Origin: Mastigias papua
Taxonomy: Eukaryota; Cnidaria; Scyphozoa; Rhizostomeae; Mastigiidae
Length of the DNA stretch: 64,000 nt
Direction of reading: 5' to 3'
Assembly (NCBI GenBank): GCA_964019165.1
Contig: OZ025269.1
Coordinates: forward strand, 11,191,114 to 11,255,113
The notes beneath the pieces were generated by a model that saw only the letters and a list, made by a program, of their open reading frames with translations, ran no database searches and was not told the origin of the DNA. The position numbers and the translations under genes were made by a program. Each line of letters starts with the position of its first letter. Positions within the stretch are counted from its first letter, which is position 1. Shown here piece after piece: positions 33,807 through 44,605 of the stretch.

Positions 33807-33814
33807 GAAACAAT

Positions 33815-36802
33815 AAAGCTTAGATCTGGTCTCGTTGCTGTAGCTAAATATACAATACTCCCGATTGCTTGACGAAAAGGGAAATTCGGCGCTGTTTCAT
33901 TCTCGTTTCTCGGCTTCAATACGAGATCTTTCTCGGCTGGTGTAGTTATAGGATTGCATTCTGACATTCCGAAGCGTTCTAAGATAGCTTCACAGTATCG
34001 GTGCTGACTCATTATGTAATTTCCATCAGCGAGCTTACGAAAATCTATACCAAGAAACCATGTTAATGGTCCGCGGTCATCCATCTGAAATTTGTCTCGT
34101 AACAGGTCTTTTATCTCAGAAATAAAGGCAAGTGTTTTGCTACAGATCAGTATGTCATCAACCGAGAATAACACAATAACATATTCGTTGTTCACAGTAC
34201 GAGTATATATGCATTGATCAATTGCATTCGGTGTAAATCCCTTAGACTTAAGGAAGTTTGTAAGAGTACTATGCCAATTGCGACCGCTTTGTTTGAGACC
34301 ATAGAGTGATTTTCGTAAATGACAGGTAAGTTTTTGTTCACCGTACGATTGCTGTTCGTATCCTGTAGGTTGTTGAATATAAATGTCCTTATCGATCGGA
34401 GCATTTAAATACGCCCCCTTCACGTCCATTTGATGTATATGTAACTTTTCGTTGGTAGCTTTCTGCAGTAAAGTACGAATTGACGTAAATCGTGTTGTCG
34501 GAGAATATGTTTCGTCATAATCAAGGCCTTGAATTTGAGAATATCCTCGGGCTACATACCTTGCTTTGTACTGCACCTTTCCCGGCTCTTTTCCTTGTTT
34601 TATGGTATAAATCCAGCGACCTTTTGTCTCTACACGATTTTCCGGTAATGGTATGACATCCCATGTTTTATTGTGGTTTAAGGACTGTATTTCATTGTCC
34701 ATTGCAGCTTTCCACTTTTCTGCATCTTCTGATTTTATTGCTTCTTCATAAGTAGTTGGAATAGTAGGAATTACAGCGTACGCGTAGTCAACATTTGCCG
34801 TAAGGTAATAATCTTTGAAATGCTTAGGCGGCTGTATGTCCCGTTGTGGCCTTTTCTCAGCAATTGTTGTTTCTGGTGCACTGTCCTGTAATTCTGAACT
34901 CGGGCTATCGTCTCCTGCCATGGTATTTTCTTTATTAGCTGTTTCGGGCGATATTATTATTTCATCAGGTTCGTCAGAGGGCTGATTGAGAAATATAACA
35001 TTGCGTGATGTTTTTACTTTGTTCTGTTGGTTCAGAATGTAATGGCATTTACTACGTTGATTGATTCCCAGATATTTTCCTTCCTTTCCGCGTGTTTGAA
35101 GCTTTTGTTTTGATCCTTCATTGTAAATTAGACATGGTAAACCAAATTGATGTATATTTCCCATGTCTGGTTTAATGCCTGTAAATAGCTCGTATGCCGT
35201 TGAAGCTGTCCTTCTCTGATAACTCCTGTTTCGCAAGTATTGTGCATGTTTTACAGCATACATCCAAAACGATTTGGGTATCATTGCATCACTTCGTAAG
35301 CAACGAGCCATTTCAAGTAAGCTTCGCCAGCTTCGTTCGCTCTTGCCGTTTTGGTAAGGTGAATATGGCGCTGTCAAGGTGTGTTTTATGCCGTTGTCGC
35401 GAAGAACTGTTTCAAATGCTTGGGATACGTATTCCCCTCCGTTGTCGCTATGTATTTCTTTCGGACGACCAATTGGTGCAACGTCAGCTATAAATTGCTT
35501 CAAGGCATTGTATGCTTCATCCTTTGTGCGTAGAAAATACACAAATAACATGCTCGAGTGTTCGTCTATAAAATTGATAATGTATTTATATCCTTCCCTC
35601 GAGGTTGGGGTAATAGGACCGCATATGTCCTTATGTACGCGTTCAAGAGGTTGTTTTGCATGTGTTGTGTACTCGTCTGATGATTTAGGCTGCTTTGTTA
35701 TCTTGTTTTCCTTGCATGTCTTGCACTTCAAAGGTATTTGTTTGCTATTGCTCTGAGTTATATTCATCCCTGTTGTAGTAGATTGTAATCGAATAATATC
35801 GTCGTAATTCATATGGCCAAGTGTTTTATGCCATTCCTCCAATGTTCTAGTAGTACAAGCAATATCGTTTCTATTTGGAAGAAAATATAGTTTTCCACGT
35901 CGTTCTAAGTTGAAAGTTGTTTTCCCAGCACATAATGTTGCAGATTCTTTTGCAAAAACAATCTTTGCTCCATTTTCGATAGCTGCTCTAACTGAAAATA
36001 AACTTGTAGGGAAAATCGGGGCCAGTAGTGCATTTTTCAAAGTTATGCTATGCGGTATTCCGTTTGAATCAACGATTGTAAATTTTGCTGTACCTTTAGC
36101 GATTGCGATCTTGTTACTGCGCTTTCCGTCTGCCAATTCTATAAAATGTTTGTCTGGTATAAAAGTGTCGTCGTATGAAGTAAAATGCTTCTTATCATTT
36201 ATTATATGGCACGTAGCTCCGCAATCCACGAGAAGTCTTTCTGAACGTTCATTTGCTGTACCCTGGTGTGTAGTAATAAATGAAAAATCTGCATCAACTG
36301 ATAATGAGTGAGCGGACGATTGTTTCTTCTTAAAACATACACTTTCCACATGTCCTGGTTTCTGGCAAAAGTTGCATTTAAGTCTGGACTTCGAGCGGCA
36401 ATCTTTTGATTTATGTCCTATTTTACTGCAAGATAAACATTGTACGTTACCTTGTGTTGTAGTCGTAGACGAAAGTTTTCCGAATTTTTGTGCTTTACTC
36501 GCCATAGCTGAAGAATTAGCGGGTGAATGCAAGGCTTCTGTATTGGCGTAATTTGTTAATGCTGCCTTGAATTCTGTTAGCGTTTTGTACTTGTCAAGTT
36601 GGGTGTGTACAACGACAAATGGCTTAAATGCCTCGGGTAATCCTTTCAAAATCATTGCGATCACTAAGTTGTCCGTTATGGTTTCGCCTGCACTTCGTAG
36701 GCCGGTGGACGCTCGTTCCGCGCGAATAATATAGTCTGTTACATCTTCCTCGCAGGCCATGTTTAATGTCGTCAATTCCTCATATAATGTAAGGACTCTT
36801 GA
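33815..36802 (-). CDS. Copia gag-pol: gag end, protease, integrase, reverse transcriptase
   Basis: About 985 residues. In order: end of gag with two CCHC knuckles (CLSCSKIGHKSKDC, CNFCQKPGHVESVC); protease RLLVDCGATCHI, where the usual D-S-G-A is D-C-G-A; integrase with WHKTLGHMN and CKTCKENK, then a D,D(35)E core (DICGPI, EIHSDNGGEY, NGKSERSWRS); reverse transcriptase with TYSPTTRFTSIRTLLQKATN, QMDVKGAYLN and VLFSVDDILI. The catalytic box is S-V-D-D rather than Y-V-D-D. The frame runs into a LINE insertion after RPDLSFIVS (33815). Apart from the frameshift near 36803, the altered box and the insertion, it has no stops, supporting recent arrival. Confidence 0.9.
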
Positions 36803-37101
36803 GCGTAATGATTCTTGAGGACCTTGAATGCTTCTCTGCCATTATTTGCTGTATCGCTTATGATGAGTTGCAAGGATCGCTCATCTAAAACCTGAACCAA
36901 TTCTGCATATGCCTTTCTGTTCTTTTCTGCAAAATCGTCGCCTTCTTCGTTCCCTGTTATAGCGTCGTATACGCCTTTGTCGACAGTGTAAAGGTAATTG
37001 GTGAACCGTGTCTCCCATACTGTAAAAGATTCTGGATCGCCATTAAAATATATACGGGTCCTGGGCCCATAACCTGATAAGATTGTAGACGTGGAAGTCA
37101 T
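36800..37101 (-). CDS. Copia gag, amino-terminal part
   Basis: The frame from ATG 37101 reads MTSTSTILSGYGPRTRIYFN and continues with FTVWETRFTNYLYTVDKG and AFKVLKNHYAQE, typical of the copia gag 'W...m...L' and 'K.L...Y' pattern. The first eight codons are within the LTR and the next ones overlap the primer-binding site, an unusual arrangement; no other ATG is available before the first recognisable gag residue. A one-base shift near 36803 separates it from the long downstream frame, so the polyprotein would need frameshifting or is broken. Confidence 0.8.
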
Positions 37102-37281
37102 AATAAGAGAGTGGCCATTCGCAATGCAACTATAATCAATACTGAATAAAAATCGTAAACAATCATAAATCATATGTATGGCATGTTGATATATATTTAA
37201 TCTTATTAATTACTGAAAGTCATGTCCTGGTGAGTCTATGATCTGTTATAATTATGGTGGCTCGAGGTTGTTTTCCTAACA
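37075..37281 (-). repeat. Copia 5' LTR
   Basis: Right copy of the LTR, followed on the minus strand by the initiator-tRNA-type primer-binding site at 37061-37074. The likely gag ATG (37101) lies inside it, 27 bases before its inner end. Confidence 0.95.
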
Positions 37282-37864
37282 CTCTCATGGAATCGTATCT
37301 ATGAATACTAAATCACATGCTAAATCAAGTCATGTGATACGCCTACCCAGAAAATTTTAGAAGAAAATCTCGTATTGGAATAGAGGTTCTGAGGCATACC
37401 TATGAACAGCTAATGGAATTTATAGAAATACCATACGGAAACCAGGTCTAGTAGTTAAGTAGATATTTAATCGAGCTACAGTTCATTATATTACGCCTCA
37501 ATGTGGGGATTATGCCTACCTGTAAAAGTATTCTCTGTCATACATTCGTAGCCCCTGGACCAATGTATGATATGCTCCAAGCTTTTGTCGCTGCTCACAT
37601 ATTTGCCGCACCCAACATCAACCTTTCTTCATGTTTATTTTCATTCCACTGCTCCTTTTTAGCGCAAGCAGCAGAAGAGACTGTGATTCAAGACAAAAAT
37701 ATGTTAGTCATCTCCACCCTTTTAAAAACTAAAATGCACTCCAGAAGGAGAAAGCCCTGCCCATTGCCCTGTGTGCGACTCCAGCGATCTATTGTGAAGG
37801 TGTCAAGTTTCTTGGGTATGTAATGATTGTATTTATTTATTTATTGAAAAGTCTGTTGGTACTA

Positions 37865-38325
37865 CAGAACTTCACTATAGCACGAAAAAGCGGGAACATC
37901 CTGTTAGCATACGGAACGCTATTGTCGTCCGACACTCGTCAGAGTATGAAACATTGGATAACGACCGAAAGGTGAGCTGAAATATATGGCCAGATGCGGA
38001 TACACGTGATATGATGAATAATGCATCTATTTGGCTCTATGATTGGCCAATTAGCACCTATTCGCCATTGTTTACTTGAAGAGTCCAAGTGAGAAGATGA
38101 AGTCTTGTTGTTTACACAAGGCTGGGTTTTGAGTATTAATGTAAACTGATTCCAAAAGACTTAAATGAACGGACAATCCTGCTTCCCAATGATCCGCAAA
38201 TTATCATCTCTGCATGTTTTGGCGCATTCTGGATTTTTAATAAGATGTTGTCATATGGCCGAATCACAAGTCATTATAGGATTATCGTTTTGCACATACG
38301 ATGTGGCTGTTCTCTTACTACAATC
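37865..38325. other. Segment inverted relative to unit A
   Basis: Reverse complement of unit A 13341-13805. Here it lies between sequence matching 12550 and the mariner-like terminal fragment at 38326-38360. Frames such as 38165-38419 have no recognisable product. Confidence 0.7.
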
Positions 38326-38365
38326 ACTGCCAAAAGTCCTTGGAACACCTATTGAATACTGGAAT
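38326..38365. mobile_element. Mariner-like MITE end fragment
   Basis: TACAATCACTGCCAAAAGTC followed by CTTGGAACACCTATTGAATA matches the terminal repeat of the MITE at 13063-13338. The remainder of the MITE is absent, so it was deleted or lost in the rearrangement. Confidence 0.6.
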
Positions 38366-38482
38366 CAAATGGTTGTAATAATCAGTGGATCTGTTTTTGT
38401 TGAGACAAATACGGGTTGAACCCATTGTTTCTCTATGTACTCTCTCTGAGCACCCGCAGCATTTGGTGGCAGAGGTACAGAG

Positions 38483-38755
38483 TTGAGTACTGGGCATTTG
38501 CGTGCAACCTTTGTGGCTTCTTCCATCGTACCTGAAAAGTTCGATTCTTGCGATTTCGTCACCTGGCTCCGTCAGTTTGAAGTTTGCACCGCAGCCAAGT
38601 TCTTGCCTACTTTCCTATGTGGACCTGCTGTCACGTATTTTTATTCTCTCGATGAGGGACAGAGGAATGTGTATGGCCATCTGCGTGCAAGTTTGACTCT
38701 ACACATTTATCCAGCCGTTTATCGTGAGAAGTTCTACGCCGATTTCGAATCACGG
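38483..38755 (+). pseudogene. Gypsy gag, first half
   Basis: MSTGHLRATFVASSIVPEKF leads into DSCDFVTWLRQFEVCTAAKF, PTFLCGPAVTYFYSLDEGQR and HLRASLTLHIYPAVYREKFY, the capsid-like region. The frame is intact until the Mutator-like insertion at 38756. Compared with unit A it lacks the stop after 14204, so it is the better preserved copy. Confidence 0.65.
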
Positions 38756-40722
38756 AGCAAGAGGGAAAAATGTTTTTAAGCCAATCAGCTCATTTGTTTA
38801 CAGCCTCATTTACCAATCAAAACGCGTACAAGACAATAGAAATTTGAGAGAAGATGATATTTGATCAGTTTCAAAAACAAAGATGGCGTCACAGGCCTTT
38901 TGCTGTATAAAAAACACCTCACACGAAAATTTGGTGTTGCACGCGATATTTCTCTTTTTCGGGCAGATTTTTATATTTTCTGGTAGAAGGAAGATTCTTC
39001 TAAAATTCTACCGCTTCCCTTTTCAAAATATTACTGCAAACAGGAGATATCTGGTCCTATAGTTAGCGGAATTTTTGCAGTATCTTCGCCTTGGACTCTC
39101 CTAACAGACGGGCCTTCCCCTTCCACGTTTCAAATGCATTCCACTACATTCTTCCTAACAATCTCAAGATGACCTTAACACTATTTACTCATAGCAATAA
39201 AATACTTTGTGGCAAAGTATTGTTGCGATTTACCGAGCCTGATACAAGACTCCTTCGTCCAAAACAACTTTCATCCTATGCATTATACGTCACTGAACTT
39301 TTTTGGCGGGAAATTCAAGCTGTCGTCAGTCGGAAGTGAAAGTTCTCCAAATTACTCGGGTTCAGCCCTGAAACAGGATGCCAAAATTCGCGAAAACGTG
39401 TCAAAACCCGTATCATAGCTCCTGGATTGAAAACGATGAAGACAGTAAAGTTATTAATCTGAGAGCTCAGTGACTTGGTAACGTTCTAAGAGTGCATAAA
39501 TCTCTGGAAGCAGATAGAGGTGGAAGACCCCAGCACATTATCAACAGTTGCTGTTTGTGTCTACAGAAATTACTAAAGAAAGAGCAAGTAAAATGTAACT
39601 TGACAGCAGATGTGTCAAATAATACTTAAACATGCATATTCCTTGCATAACAACAAATACTCAAATGTCATGTAATGCAAAAGGTGTAACTAAACGATTT
39701 CTGTGTTCCTTGATCCCTCAATGGCTGGGGGTAAGCTCACTAATCCCTCAATGTTTGGAGACTGGCATAAAGAAACTAGGGATATACAGGGAGTATGGCA
39801 GAATGAAATGTAGAAGAAAAATAAGCTTAGGAATATGTTTTAGTAATTCTCTTCGTTTGAATATTTGAATTACTAATGAAGTTTTATACTATATTAATTG
39901 AACGGTCTCACCACTGTATTTCTCTTTTCTTTTCTCTCGTCGTTGTAGACTGGAGACAATAATCTACACGCGAATTGTATTTTGTGTGTGTTTCTTCGCC
40001 AAGATAGAAATTCAACTGACTATTTTACAATTTGAATTGGTATATACATTTGCTCCCCGGAATTACGTATAAAGATGGAATAACAAAAATCGATGTGGTA
40101 AAGGAAAGGCTAGACAATGTGTTGAGGGAAAGTTAGTATAAAAATAGGCCTAACAAAAGGGCACGGTGTTATGACGCAATAGAATGTTAGTGTGATGTTA
40201 GTTTAGTGTTAGCGGAGAGGAAGTGATGGCAATGAGTTGTAGAAAAAACACGCAATGAATGAATGAATGGAGTGGAAGATAAAGTAACTAAAAATGTAAT
40301 TGCTACAATGTCTATAAGCTTGAAATCAGTATACGTTACTATGGATTGGGGGAGGCCCACTCAGCAGTTCTTACAAAGGTGAGTCCAAGGCGAAGATACT
40401 GCAAAAATTCCGCTAACTATAGGACCAGATACCTCCTGTTTGCAGTAATATTTTGAAAAGGGAAGCGGTAGAATTTTAGAAGAATCTTCCTTCTACCAGA
40501 AAATATAAAAATCTGCCCGAAAAAGAGAAATATCGCGTGCAACACCAAATTTTCGTGTGAGGTGTTTTTTATACAGCAAAAAGCCTGTGACGCCATCTTT
40601 GTTTTTGAAACTGATCAAATATCATCTTCTCTCAAATTTCTATTGTCTTGTACGCATTTTGATTGGTAAATGAGGCTGTAAACAAATGAGCTGATTGGCT
40701 CAAAACATTTTTCCCCCTTGCT
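38756..40722. mobile_element. Mutator-like element with ~343-bp terminal inverted repeats
   Basis: Left repeat 38756-39098 and right repeat 40381-40722 are inverted copies with roughly six differences (about 98% identical). Ends are AGCAAGAGGG and AGCAAGGGGG. The flanks GAATCACGG (38747-38755) and GAACTACGG (40723-40731) form a 9-bp duplication with two mismatches; unit A shows a single related site (gagtcacag near 14254). Nine-bp duplication and very long repeats are the signature of Mutator/MULE elements. Each arm has a TATA-like tgctgtataaaaaac. The 1.28-kb interior holds no recognisable transposase. Confidence 0.85.
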
Positions 40723-40739
40723 GAACTACGGACATTGCA

Positions 40740-41130
40740 CCCTATTGGAGATCCCTCCTTATTCTTATGGAATCTGAAGACTATTCTATGCAAACTAATC
40801 CTGCACTCAATGATGACATCCGTACTGCTCTTCTCTCTCGTCCATTCATGAAAGGGTTACCCACCTCTTTACGCATGAAATTATTCGAGAGTAATTCGAC
40901 CCCTAGTTTGGAGGAAATGACAGACTTCGTTGCCCGTTTTCATGCTGTTCACCGCACCACGCTGAATATCTGCCTTGTTTCACTACGCAGACTACACCAG
41001 GAGCTGCTCCCTTGCCCGATGGCAAAACACTTCACGCCTCTCTCGCACAGCTCACTGCCGCCATTACCACCCTCTCACGGGGCCAGAAATAATTCCGTGC
41101 TTCCCTTAGTCCATCGCATCTGACAGCACG
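40740..41130 (+). pseudogene. Gypsy gag, second half
   Basis: The frame from 40767 (MESEDYSMQTNP) includes ALNDDIRTALLSRPFMKGLP and TPSLEEMTDFVARFHAVHRT, the carboxy-terminal half of gag seen decayed in unit A. It loses phase near 40990. A cysteine-histidine cluster (CNCNHLGHYA type, near 41225-41255) follows and is probably the nucleocapsid knuckle. Confidence 0.6.
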
Positions 41131-41485
41131 GAGGAGAGGTGCTTCCAGACCTACCTCAAGATCTACCTTATCTGAGCGATGGCAGTCTGTTCACCAGCGA
41201 AATAACAGTGCGTCATGATACTACAACTGCAACCACCTTGGACATTATGCCCCTTTCTTGTCCATTCGACCCCCACTGTCAGCTGTGCTGTGGTTGAAAC
41301 CACACCTAAGAACAATGTGCAAACAACTACACAAGGCTCAGTGATGCCCAGGTGAGTGGCAATTCTTTAAAATTCTAGGGGTGCTTCAATAGAAAACTGG
41401 GTTGAAGCTCACTTTTCACTGTCGGCCCCATAAAAATGGTTGTCCCTAGACTGGCCTCTTTCGCAGGTAACCAGCCTCTCGTGTT

Positions 41486-41860
41486 TTGTTCCTTGGGTGG
41501 GTCAAAGTCAAGGCTTTAATAGACACAGGTTCCACGAAATACTCTCTTCCGGGAGGAGTCTTTGATCATTTCTGGCCTACGCCAGTGATTCAGAAAGCTC
41601 GTCAGAAATGTTTTTTATCTCTGACGAGCAACTTTAAGTCAACGGAATGGTGCAAACCCCCTCTGTTTCTCAGGAAACCACACAGTCTCGTACAAAGGTA
41701 ACTTTCTGATTTCTAGTAATTTGTTTCAGCCATTGCAATGCATATTGGGATGGGATTTCTTGACCTCAAATGGGTTAAATTTGTTGTTCAAAAGTCAAGG
41801 GTCATACTTCTTTGCAGGACAGCATGTGGAAACTCCTCTCACACCAAAACTTCTGAATAT
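41486..41860 (+). pseudogene. Gypsy aspartic protease
   Basis: VKVKALIDTGSTKYSLPGGV contains the catalytic D-T-G; after a frame change the conserved end ILGWDFLTSNGLNLLF (41748-41795) is present. The unit A copy lacks this end. The following 41860-42085 is extra sequence of unknown origin between protease and the pol spacer. Confidence 0.65.
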
Positions 41861-42688
41861 TCCGTCGCTTTTCATTTGTTGTATACTGTCATACTTTACG
41901 CATGTATTAGAGCCCAGTCCCCTTGTTATAGCCAGTCAGGGGGTTGGTCTTATCTTATATTGTCATTATTGAGAAGATGTAAGTCAGTTAGTCAGTCGGT
42001 CAGCTGAGTAATAGCGTAATCGCACATTATACATACGTATGTACATACCTTGTTATCATATCAATGTTGTTGAGAACATATTCTCTTATTGCTCATGAAT
42101 CTACATGAATACAATACAATTACCGATAATTGCTTGGATTTTGAAACCATACCGATTGACTCAGTTCCTTATTTGCTTGCTCAATCATCATCTAGAGGTC
42201 CCGTTAATATTTCGCTCAGCACAAACCTATGTATTCCGGGTAGAACTGACGTTTGCCAGCTGTCTATGAGTTGCAAAGACCGTTGAAGTATAGCTACATC
42301 CATCCATTATAGTTCTTAGCTGCCAGTTAGTCTTTTCCCTGCATACTCAGTTAGTCAGGCAGATTGTAGACACATTCCTGTACGCCTAATGAATAGCTCT
42401 AAAGTTGACATAGAATTGCAAGCAGGTCAGAAGGTAAGTGAATTCTGCCCACTTGTCGAAAGTCCTACCACTAACGATAATAATGAATCCTTGTCTACTA
42501 CTGGTATTAGCATTGCCTGTAGCACCACTTCGACAAATGATATCAAAACAGACCTTGAACATGACGTCATGCCCTCTTAGTTATTTTACTACAATATTCA
42601 GGTGTTTTTGATAAGAAATTAGGGCACACTACTGCCATCACTCATAGATACTGGTGATGCAGCACTTGTCCGACAATATCCTAGGCGT

Positions 42689-43230
42689 TTGCAATATGCT
42701 TACCGAGAAGAAACAGACCAACAAGTCTCTGATATGCTTCAAAAAGGGATAATAAAACCCAGTAACTCCCCATGGGCATCCCCCATAAAGTTTGTAAAAA
42801 GAGGGATGGCACCTTTAGGTTTTACTTTGACTATCGAAAACTTAATGCAGTTACCGAGAAAGACAACCATGCTATACCTCGAGTTGCTGGTTTATTAGAT
42901 GCAATTCAGGGTTCTTGTATGTTTAGCACTTTGGATCTTCGTTCTGGGTACAGGCAGATAAGCATGAACCCACGAGACCAGTACAAAACTGCTTTTGTAG
43001 CCCCATCAGGCTTCTGGGAATTTCAACGCATGCCCTCTGGTCTCTCAAATGGGTGTGTCACCTTCCAGCGAGCCATTGAGATTGGTTTGTCAGGTCTTAC
43101 ATATGAGACATGCCTTTGTTATTTTGATAATATCATCGTTCCATTATCAAATGTACAAGAGCAATGTAATCGTTTGGTTCTGGTATTACAGCGTTTTCGT
43201 GAGCACAATCTCCGTGTTAAGGCTACTTAG
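42689..43230 (+). pseudogene. Gypsy reverse transcriptase
   Basis: Two overlapping frames. The first has QYAYREETDQQVSDMLQKGI and IKPSNSPWASPIKFVK, the fingers entry. The second, 42772-43230, gives DGTFRFYFDYRKLNAVTEKD, MFSTLDLRSGYRQISMNP, KTAFVAPSGFWEFQRMPSGL and LCYFDNIIVPLSN. The catalytic F-D-D is mutated to F-D-N, while unit A keeps F-D-D. One frameshift near 42790 separates the parts. Downstream, connection and RNase H pieces follow to about 43570. Confidence 0.8.
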
Positions 43231-43850
43231 TGCAATTTTGGTGCAATACAAGGTTAAATAATCAGGCCATGTTCTTTCTGGTGATAGTATCCATGATCCG
43301 GCTGTTTCCCTGCTTCTTGAACCACGGAATATAGAACAGGTAAAGTAATTTCTTGGCCTATCTGGGTATCATAGAAGGTTCATTCCCAGATTTGCCATGC
43401 TAGCTGCCCCACTTGTCTCACAACTAAGGGTACCAAATTTCATTGATCGAAAGAACAATCTGATGCTTTCCTATCGCTAAAGCACCTTCTGTGTTAGGCA
43501 CCTATACTTGCATATCCTAGGTTTGATCGGCCATGTTTCCTCCAAACAGATGCATCAGACTTAGGATTAGGGGCTGTTTCGAGCGTGTCATTTCTTTTGC
43601 TTGTAGGCCTTCCACTGATCGTGAGAGGAACCTTCTCTAGTTGTTTCAAACTGTTGTACAATTCTATTTGATACAATTGGCATTTTTGACTACATCTATG
43701 CTAATCATTAGCATCCCTTCGCTACATTTCTGCTGCGTTTATTCTTACGTTTAAAGGCTAACTTTAAGAATAACGACGTATCATGTTCTTCCAGTTGACT
43801 TATGACTAAAGGGGATTGCTTCAACCTCCTGAACAGAGCTTGTTGAAAAA

Positions 43851-44605
43851 GTGGACATTTTCAGATTGTGGCCAGGTTTCCTTCAGATTCTTTCAGAAAT
43901 TATTACTAAATTGACTAGCTCACTTAAAGTCATGGATGAGATAATCGACTTGGCAAGTAACGTTATGAGCAAACCAATGCTAGACCCCAAAGGGCCAGAG
44001 GGAACACCAGCAAAGGCCACAATAGATAAGCCTAGATTGTCAATTCGAAGATCCTCAAAGTTGTCGAATGTGATTATGACTGTGAATCTAGATTTTGCAG
44101 TTTCAGTTAATATGTTATGTATGCTTACTCTTGTAGTGGAGCATCACTTGCAAGAGCAGATATCCAATACCCACACCCTTGCAGTACTGCAAAGTGATCC
44201 TCACAATCGTGAAGGAATATTTGAGGAAACTGACAGCTGCTGGTTTCTCTTATTTCTTCTCATAAAAAGTCCTATCTAGCAGCATAGAATTTGAAAACCT
44301 TACATTTCCAAGAAAACAAGGGAAAAGTATGCATCTGATCAAAATGTTTCCTTGAAAATAGAAGGAACTGGGTGACTGGTGGGTGCAAAATATTAATGAG
44401 GTTTCCCAAAGAACACCAAGGCAGCGTTCCGAGGAAGATAACCCTAGAATTTGATGTTATACATTTTCGAATTGATGAAATAGATATAGAAATGTCTTGC
44501 AGCGATGAAACTGGTGACGATGAGCTGGTAGTTTCTCCAAGTTCTACAAGGAGAGGGGGGGATAGGATCGTAAATCCATTTACTTTCCACTCTGAATGGT
44601 TCTAA
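43851..44605 (+). other. Two ORFs of unknown function (unit B partners)
   Basis: 43851-44279 (142 residues) and 44372-44605 (77 residues) correspond to 16676-17378. The shared parts are MDEIIDLASxVMSKPML and DVIHFRIDEID to DDELVVSPSSTRR. Ends differ because of small indels, which weakens the case for coding selection. Function not recognised. Confidence 0.3.

Larger units (their letters stand above)
32107..37281 (-). mobile_element. Copia LTR retrotransposon, recent insertion
   Basis: LTRs of 207 bp (32107-32313 and 37075-37281) start TGATAAG and end CCTAACA; by eye they are identical. The 5-bp duplication CTCTC lies at 32102-32106 and 37282-37286, and unit A shows the empty site. On the minus strand the primer-binding site follows the LTR directly as GGTTATGGGCCCAG, complementary to the anticodon region of initiator tRNA-Met, as in Drosophila copia. 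A purine tract GAGGGGGCG precedes the other LTR. Removing the nested LINE gives about 4.26 kb. Both ends are complete. Confidence 0.95.
38365..43680 (+). mobile_element. Ty3/gypsy-like element remnant (unit B copy)
   Basis: Partner of 13880-16440. Gag is split by the Mutator-like element at 38756-40722. The order is gag (38483-38750 and 40750-41130), a knuckle-like CNHLGHYA (about 41225), protease (41486-41800), and reverse transcriptase (42689-43230) running into connection and RNase H (to about 43570). No integrase follows. The element is 3' truncated in the same way as in unit A, so truncation predates the duplication. Confidence 0.75.

Noticed and set aside
35194..36311. Plus-strand ORFs of 99-133 codons over the Copia element
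   Set aside because: They are antisense shadows of the long Copia polyprotein frame on the minus strand.
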